A stretch of 35,273 bases of DNA, from positions 1 to 35,273 of the forward strand of contig UROO01000010.1 of the NCBI GenBank assembly GCA_900549555.1. The letters are read 5' to 3'. The first letter of the stretch is position 1, and each line of letters begins with the position of its first letter. A program made the translations under genes and the position numbers. Source of the DNA: an uncultured Collinsella sp. Lineage in GTDB: Bacteria; Actinomycetota; Coriobacteriia; Coriobacteriales; Coriobacteriaceae. The notes beneath the pieces were generated by a model, which searched no databases, was not told the origin of the DNA, and saw only the letters and a list, made by a program, of their open reading frames with translations. Positions 14,906 to 22,617 of this stretch are shown here, piece by piece.

Positions 14906-16183
14906 CTATTTGATTGGTTTTCCGGTGGTGACGTAGGCGAGCACTTCGTCGTCGGTGTAGTAGCGCGATGCCGAGTACGTACGCAACTTGTTGGAGTTGG
15001 TGATGATGGGCATGCTGCCGCACAGCGGGTTGTTGGTGTACATAAGCGGGCAGATGCTCGAGACGACGGCACCGGTAGTCGAGAGGCGTCTGTATGCCGC
15101 AGTCTTGCGGAAGGCGTCTGCCACGGATGGGGCGGCGGTCAGTACGGTGGGTACTTGCACGCGGCACTTGCCGGAGGCGCTCAGCCCATCGCAGATGGCG
15201 TCTGCCCAATGGGCGAGTTGTGCAGACGAGAGGTGGGGGCAGCCGATGAAGGCAAGCTTGGGGCGTGCGCCCGGGTTCTTCCACATAACGGGGTAGCTCG
15301 AGCGGATGCGTTCCAGCTCGGCGTCGTCAATGCGATAGATTTGGGCGTCTAGTGCTATGAGGTGTTCGCCTTGTTCGACGGCCTCGGGCGTGATGCCGTC
15401 CACGTGGTAGAGCCCGACAGCGCCGTTCGATGCGCTGGCGGCGCCCATGTCCTTAAGGTAGTCCTGCGTGCCGGGTGTGAGTTCGCGGCCAAGCCAGCGG
15501 TCGAGGCCTTTAATGTAAGGGACGTCTTCCATCACCTTCATGCCAATGGCGCTGCCAAGCACTTGCGCTTCGGGCTTGCGCTTACAGTCGACTTCGATGA
15601 TCCAGGTCGCCTTGCGGCCCTCATCGGTGAGCAGGCCGAATTCCGGGACAAAGCCGGCAATTGAGCCGAACATCTCGATGATGCCGGAGTTGCGATTGCA
15701 GCGAGCGCCCAGCACGGAGTTGGCAAAGACCACGGCGCTGCTTTCTGCCCAGCTTAGGATGTCGCCACGCCGAGGTCGATTGCCAACCTCGGGCTGGTAA
15801 CAGGTGCAGGTGAAAGCATCGTTGTCCAATAGACCCATGCTGCGCAGCTGTGCCTCATAATCGTCTTGTTTGGAATACATAATCTTGAACAGCAGCTTTT
15901 GCAGCGGGTTGGCCGGGACGGCGGGGTCGAGGGGCCTCGGGTCGACCGAGAATGACTGACCGGACAGGGCGCCGTCTTTCAGCAGCTCATCCATAAGGTC
16001 ATAGACTGGACCGAGCATGGAGAGGCCAAAACTTGTGACAAGATGACCGTTTGCGCCGGTCACGGGAACCATACGCTCGGCGCCAAAGCATTCGCCGTAC
16101 ATAACGAGGGTCTTGACCACTTTGGCCATGGCGGGGCCCTTGGCGCCGTCGAGCAGGGCTTGTTGTTGGGAGGTCAGGTTCAT
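14906..16183 (-). CDS. Aconitase X catalytic (large) subunit, DUF521
   Basis: The 425-residue protein has the aconitase-X opening MNLTSQQQALLDGAKGPAMA, the GANGHLVTSFG block, NSVLGARCNR, and cysteines in IGCPHLSSAQL and SSICPLMYTNNPLCGSM that are candidate iron-sulfur ligands. Characterised relatives dehydrate cis-3-hydroxy-L-proline (bacteria) or mevalonate 5-phosphate (archaea). Which substrate applies here is unknown. An ATG at 16195 is in frame but lies directly against AAAGG; the ATG at 16183 fits the family N-terminus better, with a long 12-base spacing. The gene lies 21 bases after the oxidoreductase stop and is probably co-transcribed with it. Confidence 0.9.
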   Translation of the reverse strand: MNLTSQQQALLDGAKGPAMAKVVKTLVMYGECFGAERMVPVTGANGHLVTSFGLSMLGPVYDLMDELLKDGALSGQSFSVDPRPLDPAVPANPLQKLLFKIMYSKQDDYEAQLRSMGLLDNDAFTCTCYQPEVGNRPRRGDILSWAESSAVVFANSVLGARCNRNSGIIEMFGSIAGFVPEFGLLTDEGRKATWIIEVDCKRKPEAQVLGSAIGMKVMEDVPYIKGLDRWLGRELTPGTQDYLKDMGAASASNGAVGLYHVDGITPEAVEQGEHLIALDAQIYRIDDAELERIRSSYPVMWKNPGARPKLAFIGCPHLSSAQLAHWADAICDGLSASGKCRVQVPTVLTAAPSVADAFRKTAAYRRLSTTGAVVSSICPLMYTNNPLCGSMPIITNSNKLRTYSASRYYTDDEVLAYVTTGKPIK

Positions 16184-16204
16184 CTGTGAGCCCATCCTTT
16201 CGTG

Positions 16205-18526
16205 TTAGATATTGGTGCCGAGTCGGTATGCCGCACGGACCGCTTCGAGCACACGGCCGGGCGCAAACCCATCGCCGATGTTATGCAGCTCGTCAGCGGC
16301 GTGCGTCTGCTGCAGTTTGTAGAACAGCGCGTCGTCGGGGTGTCCGCCGCAGGCAATGATTACCAAGTCGCAGGTTAGCTCGAGTGACTTCCAGTCGTTG
16401 CCGATTTTGGGTGCAAGCGGGTTTTCGACGTTCTCGGGCAAGACCGGTGACCACGAGACGTAGGGGTCGGGAACGTTTTTGTGGCAGTTGCGACTCAAGT
16501 GGAGACGCGCACACCTCGATGGGGCTCCAGACTCGCGTTTGCCGCCGACTTCCGCGCGCTCGACGCGTGTCATATTGAGGAGCCGCACATTGCGTCCCCT
16601 GAGCGTATGGAGTAGGTGGCCGCGATTTGCCGTGCAGGCGCCCTGCATCATGTGAGGCAGCATTTCAATTACGCTGACCTGTGGTATGCCGTGTTCGACG
16701 GTGAGCCATTGGGCAACCTCGCAGCCCACGGCCCCTCCGCCAATGATGGTGACGGTTTTGGCGTTGCCAAGCAGCGCGGGTTGGCGCAGTAGCTGCGTTG
16801 CCAGCACGGCATGGCCCGATGCTGCAAGCTCCGTAAGACCGGGGATGGGCGGTATTGCATTGGAAGTGCCTGTCGCGCACACGATTGCGTCGAAGCCTGC
16901 TTTTGCAAGATCTTCGGCGCGTGCTGCCCGTCCAAGTTCGAGTGTCAGGTTCCCGTTGGGTTTTTCTGCCTGCTCGCGCACCTGTCGAACAAGATATGAT
17001 CGGTAGTTATCGAGGTCGAACTTGATCCGGGCGGCGCTGGCGGAGAGGAGTTTTCCTCCAAGTTCATCTTCGGCATCGATGAGCTTTACGTCGTGGCCAC
17101 GACGCGCGGCGATTAGCGCACAGACCATCCCAGCGGGTCCGGCTCCTATCACCGCTATGCGTTTGGGTTCTTTGGCGGGAGCGGGTGTCTGGGGCATGAG
17201 GTATTCAAAGCTGCAGCGTGGATTGACGGCACACTGCGGATGGCCCCCTTCGACAAACTCGTTGAGGCATCCTTCCTGGCAACCGATGCAGGGGCGAATA
17301 TCTGCCACGCGACCGGCGTACGCCTTGTTGGGCCACTCGGGATCCGCAAGCAGCGGGCGTCCGAGCATGATCATATCGGCGTCGCCATTGCGAAGGGCGC
17401 GTTCGGCAATGTCGGGGTAGCCCAACTTACCCACCGCGACAACGGGTACGGGAAGGCCGGCATTGGAGCGGATATTGTCGGCGGCAAAGCGCTCTCGAAC
17501 GGCGCGCGCCACGGGAACGAAGCAGCCTGCGGGCATGCTCGCAGGCGGGTGGGGCATCCACCAGTTGTCATAGCAACCAAGGTCGACGTCAAAGATGTCT
17601 ACTCCCGCCGCCACGAGCTCTTCCATATAACCCAGGGTCTGTTCGACTGTACGGCCGCCGCGCATGCGTCCCAGATAGGTCGAATTCATGACCTGCTCGT
17701 CATAGGTTTCCTCGAGTGCAAGCGAAAGGTCGATGCGGTACATGATGGGGTAGTCGGGCCCAACGCGGCGACGGATTTCTTTGATCATATCGAGGCCAAA
17801 CTGACGCCAATCGGCATAACGTCCGAGCTTGCGATGGTTAAAGGCGGGGTTTCCGAGCTGCTCGATAAGATAACCCTCGTGCCCGTGCAAATAGACGCCA
17901 TCGATGCCCATGGCATGAGCATCGGCCGCCGCTTGGCCGATATTGTTTACGATACGGCGCAGCTTTTGGTCCGAGAGGCGCATGCATGGAATGGCGGGGA
18001 TGTAGTAGTTAGGCAAGAAACTCGCCGAGACCGGAAACTTCTTTTGCGTGATGAGGCATTGCGGGTTGCCCACGCGGCCGAGTCCGGCCGTAAGCTGGAC
18101 AAAAATGCGTGATCCGAAGGCATGGACACCTTGGGCAAGGTCGCGCCAGCCTGCCATAACGGTTCGGCTTCGATCGATGCGCGGGAAATAGGTGAGCTTG
18201 TCCAGCTCGGTGACCGTGGTATCGATGCCGTGGCTTACCGGTACGAGTCCTGTTGTGATGAGGCCGCAGCCGCCTTTGGCGCGGGCGAAAAAGTACTGCA
18301 GCATCATGTCACTGGGGCGGCCAGTTTCCTCGCACATGTCGATATTGCCCATCGGTGCCATGACAATGCGGTTTTTGACGGTGAGCTTGTTAATTTTGAT
18401 GGGAGAGAAGAGCTTGTCAAAAGGATAGAGCTCTTGTGTCATGCGGGACGATCCGCAACCGGAATTTTTGGCGGGCCAGCTGTCGAACGAGTCGACGAGT
18501 TGCTGCACCAGTACGTCTTTTCCCAA
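16205..18526 (-). CDS. Old Yellow Enzyme-type FMN/4Fe-4S/FAD oxidoreductase (2,4-dienoyl-CoA reductase family)
   Basis: The 773-residue enzyme has an N-terminal FMN TIM barrel (YPFDKLFSPIKINKLTVKNR, VMAPM, HGHEGY at about 214-219). The iron-sulfur motif CIGCQEGCLNE has cysteines at about 413, 416 and 420, with a fourth at 432. A C-terminal FAD/NAD(P) pair follows (IGAGPAGMVCALIAARRGH at about 460, IIGGGAVGCEVAQWL later). Relatives include 2,4-dienoyl-CoA reductase, enoate reductases, BaiCD/BaiH and amine dehydrogenases. The TTG start at 18526 has AAAGGA six bases upstream. ATG 18442 would remove 28 residues and has no good site, but remains possible. It heads an operon with the aconitase-X subunits, suggesting a dehydration product that is then reduced. 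Confidence 0.9.
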   Translation of the reverse strand: MGKDVLVQQLVDSFDSWPAKNSGCGSSRMTQELYPFDKLFSPIKINKLTVKNRIVMAPMGNIDMCEETGRPSDMMLQYFFARAKGGCGLITTGLVPVSHGIDTTVTELDKLTYFPRIDRSRTVMAGWRDLAQGVHAFGSRIFVQLTAGLGRVGNPQCLITQKKFPVSASFLPNYYIPAIPCMRLSDQKLRRIVNNIGQAAADAHAMGIDGVYLHGHEGYLIEQLGNPAFNHRKLGRYADWRQFGLDMIKEIRRRVGPDYPIMYRIDLSLALEETYDEQVMNSTYLGRMRGGRTVEQTLGYMEELVAAGVDIFDVDLGCYDNWWMPHPPASMPAGCFVPVARAVRERFAADNIRSNAGLPVPVVAVGKLGYPDIAERALRNGDADMIMLGRPLLADPEWPNKAYAGRVADIRPCIGCQEGCLNEFVEGGHPQCAVNPRCSFEYLMPQTPAPAKEPKRIAVIGAGPAGMVCALIAARRGHDVKLIDAEDELGGKLLSASAARIKFDLDNYRSYLVRQVREQAEKPNGNLTLELGRAARAEDLAKAGFDAIVCATGTSNAIPPIPGLTELAASGHAVLATQLLRQPALLGNAKTVTIIGGGAVGCEVAQWLTVEHGIPQVSVIEMLPHMMQGACTANRGHLLHTLRGRNVRLLNMTRVERAEVGGKRESGAPSRCARLHLSRNCHKNVPDPYVSWSPVLPENVENPLAPKIGNDWKSLELTCDLVIIACGGHPDDALFYKLQQTHAADELHNIGDGFAPGRVLEAVRAAYRLGTNI

Positions 18527-18562
18527 TGAGGTTCCTTTCAGATGTTGACAAGGTAACAAAGC

Positions 18563-18590
18563 AGTTTACGTCTAAATGTTTAATAGTCAA
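18563..18590 (-). promoter_or_regulatory. Promoter of the oxidoreductase/aconitase-X operon
   Basis: On the minus strand TTGACT (18590-18585) and TAAACT (18568-18563) are 16 bases apart, about 37 bases before the TTG start. This is the best promoter match in the window apart from higBA. Confidence 0.7.
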
Positions 18591-18694
18591 CAACAATGGA
18601 GTGAGTTCGGTGAAGGAAAAAAGACTCAATGAGTGCCAGGTGGCAAGCTGTGCTGCGACATTAGCTCCCAGCTAATGAATTTGAGCTCGCTGCC

Positions 18695-18738
18695 TCCTAC
18701 GATGTGCTGTGTGCCGGCACGGTAGCCGGATCGTAGGA
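18695..18738 (+). promoter_or_regulatory. Stem-loop covering the ribosome site of the FxLYD gene
   Basis: TCCTACGAT (18695-18703) pairs with ATCGTAGGA (18730-18738). The 3' arm contains the first part of the AGGAAGG ribosome site (18735-18741) for the ATG at 18749. The loop holds a second small GC-rich inverted repeat (TGCCGGCA). Confidence 0.45.
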
Positions 18739-18748
18739 AGGATGCATA

Positions 18749-19192
18749 ATGGCAAAAGAGGGAAAGAAGCCGATCGGCAAGATCGTTTTGGGCGTCATCG
18801 TGGTGCTCGTTGTTGCCGGCGTCGTGGGTTCTATGGGCGGTAACTCGTCTGATTCGTCTACGGGTGATGCAGCAAAGCCTGCCGAACAGACCCAGCAAGT
18901 CGAGGAGAAAAAAGAGGCACAAGAACCCTATACGGTTTCGGATGAGGCCGGGGATACGTCTAATCAGTTCGCGTATAAGATCACTGGCACGTTGACCAAT
19001 AATACGGATAAAGAGCAAAGCTACATTCAGATTGAGTATGTTCTGTATGACGCAGACGGCAATCAGGTGGGAACGGCTCTTGCGAACACCAACCATCTCA
19101 AAGCGGGCGGTACCTGGAAGTTCGAAGCGATGAGTACGGTATCTCCCGACCAGGTTGCCAGCTGGGAACGTTCTGACGTGAGCGGTTTTTAA
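18749..19192 (+). CDS. Membrane-anchored FxLYD-domain protein
   Basis: The 147-residue protein has a short basic N-terminus (MAKEGKKPIGK) and one transmembrane or uncleaved signal segment at about residues 11-30 (IVLGVIVVLVVAGVVGS). A Ser/Gln/Glu-rich linker follows, then an extracytoplasmic beta domain from about residue 72. The segment IQIEYVLYDADGNQVGTALAN is the FxLYD signature. Such domains occur in surface proteins of many Gram-positives with no fixed function. It may bind ligand or shield the envelope. An HTH gene follows 46 bases later on the same strand. Confidence 0.8.
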   Translation: MAKEGKKPIGKIVLGVIVVLVVAGVVGSMGGNSSDSSTGDAAKPAEQTQQVEEKKEAQEPYTVSDEAGDTSNQFAYKITGTLTNNTDKEQSYIQIEYVLYDADGNQVGTALANTNHLKAGGTWKFEAMSTVSPDQVASWERSDVSGF

Positions 19193-19238
19193 CTAGAATT
19201 AAAAACATGGTTACTATGCGAGCTGGGGGTGAGGTCGT

Positions 19239-19661
19239 ATGCCCGATAAGAAGCTAACCGAAGAGTTGCTCAACGAGCTGCTCGATGCTCCGAGTATCGA
19301 GGGCTATATCAAAGAGCACGACTTTACCACCCCGTCACTTTCGGAGTATCTGAAACAGCTTTTGGAAGAAAAGGGGCTGGAGCGCTCGCGCGTGGTGCGT
19401 ATGGCTGACCTCAACGAGACGTTTGGCTATCAGATCTTTACCGGTGCGCGGCATCCGAGCCGCAATAAGGTGCTGCAGATTGCCTTTGCCATGGCGCTGA
19501 CGCTCAAGGAGACCAACCGCGCCTTGTCGGCGGCGGGCGCCAATGCCCTCAACTGCAAGGACCGCCGTGACGCCATCATCATTTTCTGTATCGATCGTGG
19601 CTGCAGCCTGCAAAAGGTGAACGAGGAGCTGTATCGCTTTGGTGAAGAGACGGTGAGCTAA
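19239..19661 (+). CDS. Small helix-turn-helix protein
   Basis: The 140-residue soluble protein contains an XRE-like HTH at about residues 34-85. LSEYLKQLLEEKGLERSRVV is the first helix pair. ADLNETFGYQIFTGARHPSR is the turn and recognition helix. KVLQIAFAMALTLKETNRAL follows, matching the HTH tail. The C-terminal part (CKDRRDAIIIFCIDRGCSLQKVNEELYRFGEE) is helical and may be for dimerisation or partner binding. It is directly followed by a Ser/Thr kinase gene on the same strand, so it is a candidate regulator or kinase substrate. The ribosome site is GGGGGTGAGG. The DNA target is unknown. Confidence 0.75.
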   Translation: MPDKKLTEELLNELLDAPSIEGYIKEHDFTTPSLSEYLKQLLEEKGLERSRVVRMADLNETFGYQIFTGARHPSRNKVLQIAFAMALTLKETNRALSAAGANALNCKDRRDAIIIFCIDRGCSLQKVNEELYRFGEETVS

Positions 19662-19705
19662 CAGTTAGCTGCCGGCGGAAGCGCCGTTCACGGTATTTAG
19701 AACGT

Positions 19706-19741
19706 GCAGGGCACGGGCGTCATGGGGCGTCCGCGCCCTGC
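19706..19741 (+). terminator. GC-rich hairpin between the HTH gene and the kinase
   Basis: The arms 19706-19721 and 19726-19741 pair at 15 of 16 positions counting two wobbles. No T-run follows. It ends only 6 bases before the first candidate kinase ATG, so it may terminate the HTH transcript or lie in the kinase leader. Confidence 0.5.
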
Positions 19742-19747
19742 GTTATT

Positions 19748-21130
19748 ATGGACGCTATGGATACTCAGAGCCCAACATATTCCGATGATGAGCTGACCGC
19801 TGCGCTCGCCGGACACCTGGCGTCACTCGAGCGTGATGACAGCTATCGCGTAGACCGTGTGCTCAAGCACTCCGACGTCGAGACGACCGAGCTCGTGTAC
19901 TTTGAGGGCTCCGGCGGAGGATCTCTTGGCCCCTTTGTTCGCAAGTGCATCGACGCGTCGGCCCAGATTGGCGGGGCGTATGAACGCCTGTTTGCGGCCC
20001 AACATGCCGGGCGACGTTACGAGCACTTGCCTCGGATTGTCGATTGCCGCCGCGTGGGCGACGAGCTTTGCGTGGTCATGGAATACATCGAAGGCGAAAC
20101 GCTCGGGGCCCTGGTGGGGCGTTTGGGTGCGACGCCCGATTATGCTTCTGAGCTGTTTGGCGCCCTTTGTGATGCAGTTGCGGAGCTCCATGCCGGCTTT
20201 GCGTCGGCGGGGGAGATGGCTGTGCCGGTGATCCATCGCGACCTAAAGCCCTCGAATATCATCGTGTCGGGCGCAAACTATACGCCCGATACAGGCCTGA
20301 CGTTTTCATCGCTGGTGATTATTGACTTGGGAATTGCTCGCGTGTGGCGCGAGGGAGCCGATGCCGATACCGTCAAGTTTGGCTCGCGTCCCTATGCGCC
20401 GCCCGAGCAGTATGGTTTTGGCCAGACGAGCGTGCGCAGCGATGTCTATGCGCTCGGTGCCCTGCTGTTCTTTTGTCTGACGGGGGCCGATCCCAAGCCA
20501 GGTCGGAACATGCGCGAGCAATGCGAGGCACGTGACGTCCCCGCCTCGCTTGCCAATGTTATTTGCATGGCGATGGCGCTCGATCCGGACAAGCGCTTTG
20601 CAAGCGCGAAGGCGCTAGGGCACGCTGCACGCGCATCGTATGCGTCGTCCGCGCCGAATGCTGCTTCCTTCCAAGAGCCTCCGGAGCGGCGAGCCGTGTG
20701 CCCTGCGCCCGTGCTCCCCACGGATCAGTCTCAGGGTGGATTGCCGTTGGTGCCTGAGCGCCCGAATTTACTCTCCCGCATTCCCGACACCGTTGGGCGC
20801 ATTTGGAACGCATTCGTCTATCTTTCGCTACTTGTTTTCTTTGCCGGAAGCCATTTTGCCGTTTTTCATCCTACGGGCGCCAACCAAAACTACCCGATGT
20901 GGTTTCTCGCGATTGAGTATTTTATCTTCGTCGACGGTCTCGTAGTGCTCATTCATTTTGTGATGCTCGACAAACGCCGCCTTCGCCGGCGGTTTGAGCT
21001 ACTCGATAGATACCGCGGTAAAAAGCTTGCAAAGCTCTGGCTCAAGGCTATGGGTGTGCTCTTGTTGGCAATGATTATCATTGTTGCCATTGCAAACGCG
21101 ACTGGCGTCGTCGATACCTTCGTCGCGTAA
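19748..21130 (+). CDS. Membrane-anchored Ser/Thr protein kinase
   Basis: This is a 460-residue eukaryotic-type kinase. The Gly-rich region is EGSGGGSLG and a candidate ATP-binding Lys lies in PFVRKCI. The catalytic loop is HRDLKPSN (Asp about 165), the Mg site is DLGIAR (a DLG variant of DFG), and the activation segment is RPYAPPEQYG. About residues 315-460 hold a Pro-rich linker and three hydrophobic segments. A basic stretch, KRRLRRRFELLDRYRGKK, lies between the last two. No PASTA or other sensor domain is present. Starts at 19748 and 19757 are both possible and neither has a strong ribosome site. The pairing with the preceding HTH gene suggests a signalling unit with an unknown stimulus. 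Confidence 0.88.
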   Translation: MDAMDTQSPTYSDDELTAALAGHLASLERDDSYRVDRVLKHSDVETTELVYFEGSGGGSLGPFVRKCIDASAQIGGAYERLFAAQHAGRRYEHLPRIVDCRRVGDELCVVMEYIEGETLGALVGRLGATPDYASELFGALCDAVAELHAGFASAGEMAVPVIHRDLKPSNIIVSGANYTPDTGLTFSSLVIIDLGIARVWREGADADTVKFGSRPYAPPEQYGFGQTSVRSDVYALGALLFFCLTGADPKPGRNMREQCEARDVPASLANVICMAMALDPDKRFASAKALGHAARASYASSAPNAASFQEPPERRAVCPAPVLPTDQSQGGLPLVPERPNLLSRIPDTVGRIWNAFVYLSLLVFFAGSHFAVFHPTGANQNYPMWFLAIEYFIFVDGLVVLIHFVMLDKRRLRRRFELLDRYRGKKLAKLWLKAMGVLLLAMIIIVAIANATGVVDTFVA

Positions 21131-21135
21131 AAGAA

Positions 21136-21159
21136 AAAGGGCCCCAATTGGGGCCCTTT
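21136..21159. terminator. Bidirectional terminator, perfect 24-base palindrome
   Basis: AAAGGGCCCCAA and TTGGGGCCCTTT form a perfect self-complementary sequence between the convergent kinase and hydrolase genes. On the minus strand it runs into TTTTTCTTTT, a good terminator tail; on the plus strand the tail is only TTT. Confidence 0.9.
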
Positions 21160-21169
21160 GACGTTGATC

Positions 21170-22303
21170 TTAGATGCGGTTCATCTGGGTTGCAACCTTG
21201 TTGTACCAGTCCTGCCACGTGGGCGGGCAGTACTTTTTGGCGGCTGCCGGGGTAAGCGTGGAGCCATAGTTGGCGCCAAGGTAGGCAACGTGGGCAGAGA
21301 CGCCCTCGCTCCAGCTACCAAAGCTCCGCCAGCCGCCGCCGCGGGCGCTCCAGCCCCAGGCGTTATAGGAGCCGGCACAATAGAGGCCCTTGCTGCTCTC
21401 GATGCAGGCGATGGCGGGAGACCAGCGAGGGTCAACACCGGTGTTCCAGGCTGCCACGGCAAAGTTGTAACCTTGGCCTGCCATGGGGGAGCCGGCGAGG
21501 TAGTTGTCGATGCGACTCGTCCACTCGTTGATAAACGAGTCGTAATCGGAGTTGCCGGTATTGGAGCTGTTCACCGTGGTGTCGATGGTGGTGTTGGCGT
21601 TATTGGCCTGGCTGTTGGAGTTGTTGCCGCTCACACCCTCGCCCGAGAGCTTCTCGGCGGCGGCGGCCTTGTCGGCCTCGAGCTTGGCCAGCTCTGCGGC
21701 ATTCTCCTGCTCGGCCTTTGCCTGGGCTTCGCTGCGAAGCTGCTGGGCCTGTGCCAGTGCGTCCTCGGCGGTTTTCTGCTCGGTCTCGAGTTGGGACTTC
21801 GCCTGCTCGAGCTCGGTCTTGTTCTGCTCGAGCTCGGTCTGCATCTTGTTGAGCTCTTCGATCTCGTCGACGCTCGAGCTCGTGATCTGGTTGGTGTACT
21901 TGCAGGTGGTGATGAACTCGCCCAGGCTCTGCGCGTTGACCAGGAAGCTCACGATGGGGTTGGTGCCCTTCTGGTACTTATACAGATCGCGCATGGCGGA
22001 GCTCGCCTTGGCCTGTTGATCGGGAAGTTCGGCTTCGATCTTCTCGATGCTTGCCTCGTTAGTGTCGATTTGCTTCTGCAGATCCTCGAGCTTGGTGCGG
22101 GCTTCGTTGTAGGCACTCGTGGCGGTTTCGATTTTCTGCTGGGCAGCGGAAAGCTGATCCTGCGTTGCCTGCGAGGCGGCATAGGCTGCGACGGGGGAGA
22201 GCATCGGCACGGCCGTCAGTGTAACGGCAAGCGCGGCGCTCGTGATGATACGAGCCGGCTTCGACGCGATGAGCGCTGCGGTGCGATGGTTCGAATGCTG
22301 CAT
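21170..22303 (-). CDS. Secreted coiled-coil peptidoglycan hydrolase with lytic-transglycosylase-like C-terminus
   Basis: The 377-residue protein has a signal peptide (about residues 1-42, basic RTAALIASKPAR then hydrophobic, cleavage near AYA-A). A long coiled coil follows (about 43-220, rich in Gln, Glu and Ala), like the regulatory domains of PcsB/CwlO-type hydrolases. After a Ser/Asn-rich linker, the C-terminal domain from about residue 250 contains AIACIESSKGLYCAG, NAWGWSARGGGWRSF and WQDWYNKV, like lysozyme-type muramidases. The Glu of CIESSKG is the candidate catalytic residue. It would cut septal or side-wall peptidoglycan outside the cell. The ATG at 22303 follows AGAGGGACTGG; the upstream TTG at 22318 is not supported. 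Confidence 0.85.
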   Translation of the reverse strand: MQHSNHRTAALIASKPARIITSAALAVTLTAVPMLSPVAAYAASQATQDQLSAAQQKIETATSAYNEARTKLEDLQKQIDTNEASIEKIEAELPDQQAKASSAMRDLYKYQKGTNPIVSFLVNAQSLGEFITTCKYTNQITSSSVDEIEELNKMQTELEQNKTELEQAKSQLETEQKTAEDALAQAQQLRSEAQAKAEQENAAELAKLEADKAAAAEKLSGEGVSGNNSNSQANNANTTIDTTVNSSNTGNSDYDSFINEWTSRIDNYLAGSPMAGQGYNFAVAAWNTGVDPRWSPAIACIESSKGLYCAGSYNAWGWSARGGGWRSFGSWSEGVSAHVAYLGANYGSTLTPAAAKKYCPPTWQDWYNKVATQMNRI

Positions 22304-22365
22304 CCAGTCCCTCTGCAATCAATCGTAGGTTATAGTTCGAAAGGTATTCTACTACTGCTTTCGAC

Positions 22366-22410
22366 TTCAACTTGAACCTTAAAGGTTCTAAAGGGTCAAG
22401 TTGAACTTGA
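22366..22410. promoter_or_regulatory. Nested inverted repeats in the divergent hydrolase/ligase region
   Basis: The gap 22304-22617 holds GAACCTTAAAGGTTC (22374-22388), TCAAGTTGAACTTGA (22396-22410) and a larger pair 22366-22378 with 22394-22406 (12/13 complementary). Two are perfect 15-base palindromes. MerR-type and other dimeric regulators bind such sites. A TTGAGG (22407) to TATAGT (22433) pair with 20 bases between, and TTGACC at 22421, are possible plus-strand promoter elements. I see nothing else clear in this gap. Confidence 0.5.
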
Positions 22411-22617
22411 GGTTTTGGCCTTGACCTGCAGTTATAGTGAATTGTTAAGAAACCATAGAGTTCAACTTTAACGTTACGGAACCCTGCGGGCTCGATCATA
22501 AGCGCCTGCTTGCCATAGATATGGTGGAACTTTGGGAAGCGACGGTTTGGCACGCTAGAATAAACCAGTTGCATAAAGACCGCCCATCGTACGGGCAGTT
22601 GATGATAGGAAGTTTCC

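Noticed and set aside
18610..18675. Short plus-strand frame with a GTG start (KEKRLNECQ...) upstream of the FxLYD gene
   Set aside because: Poor ribosome site, no hydrophobic or regulatory pattern, no codons suggesting a leader peptide.
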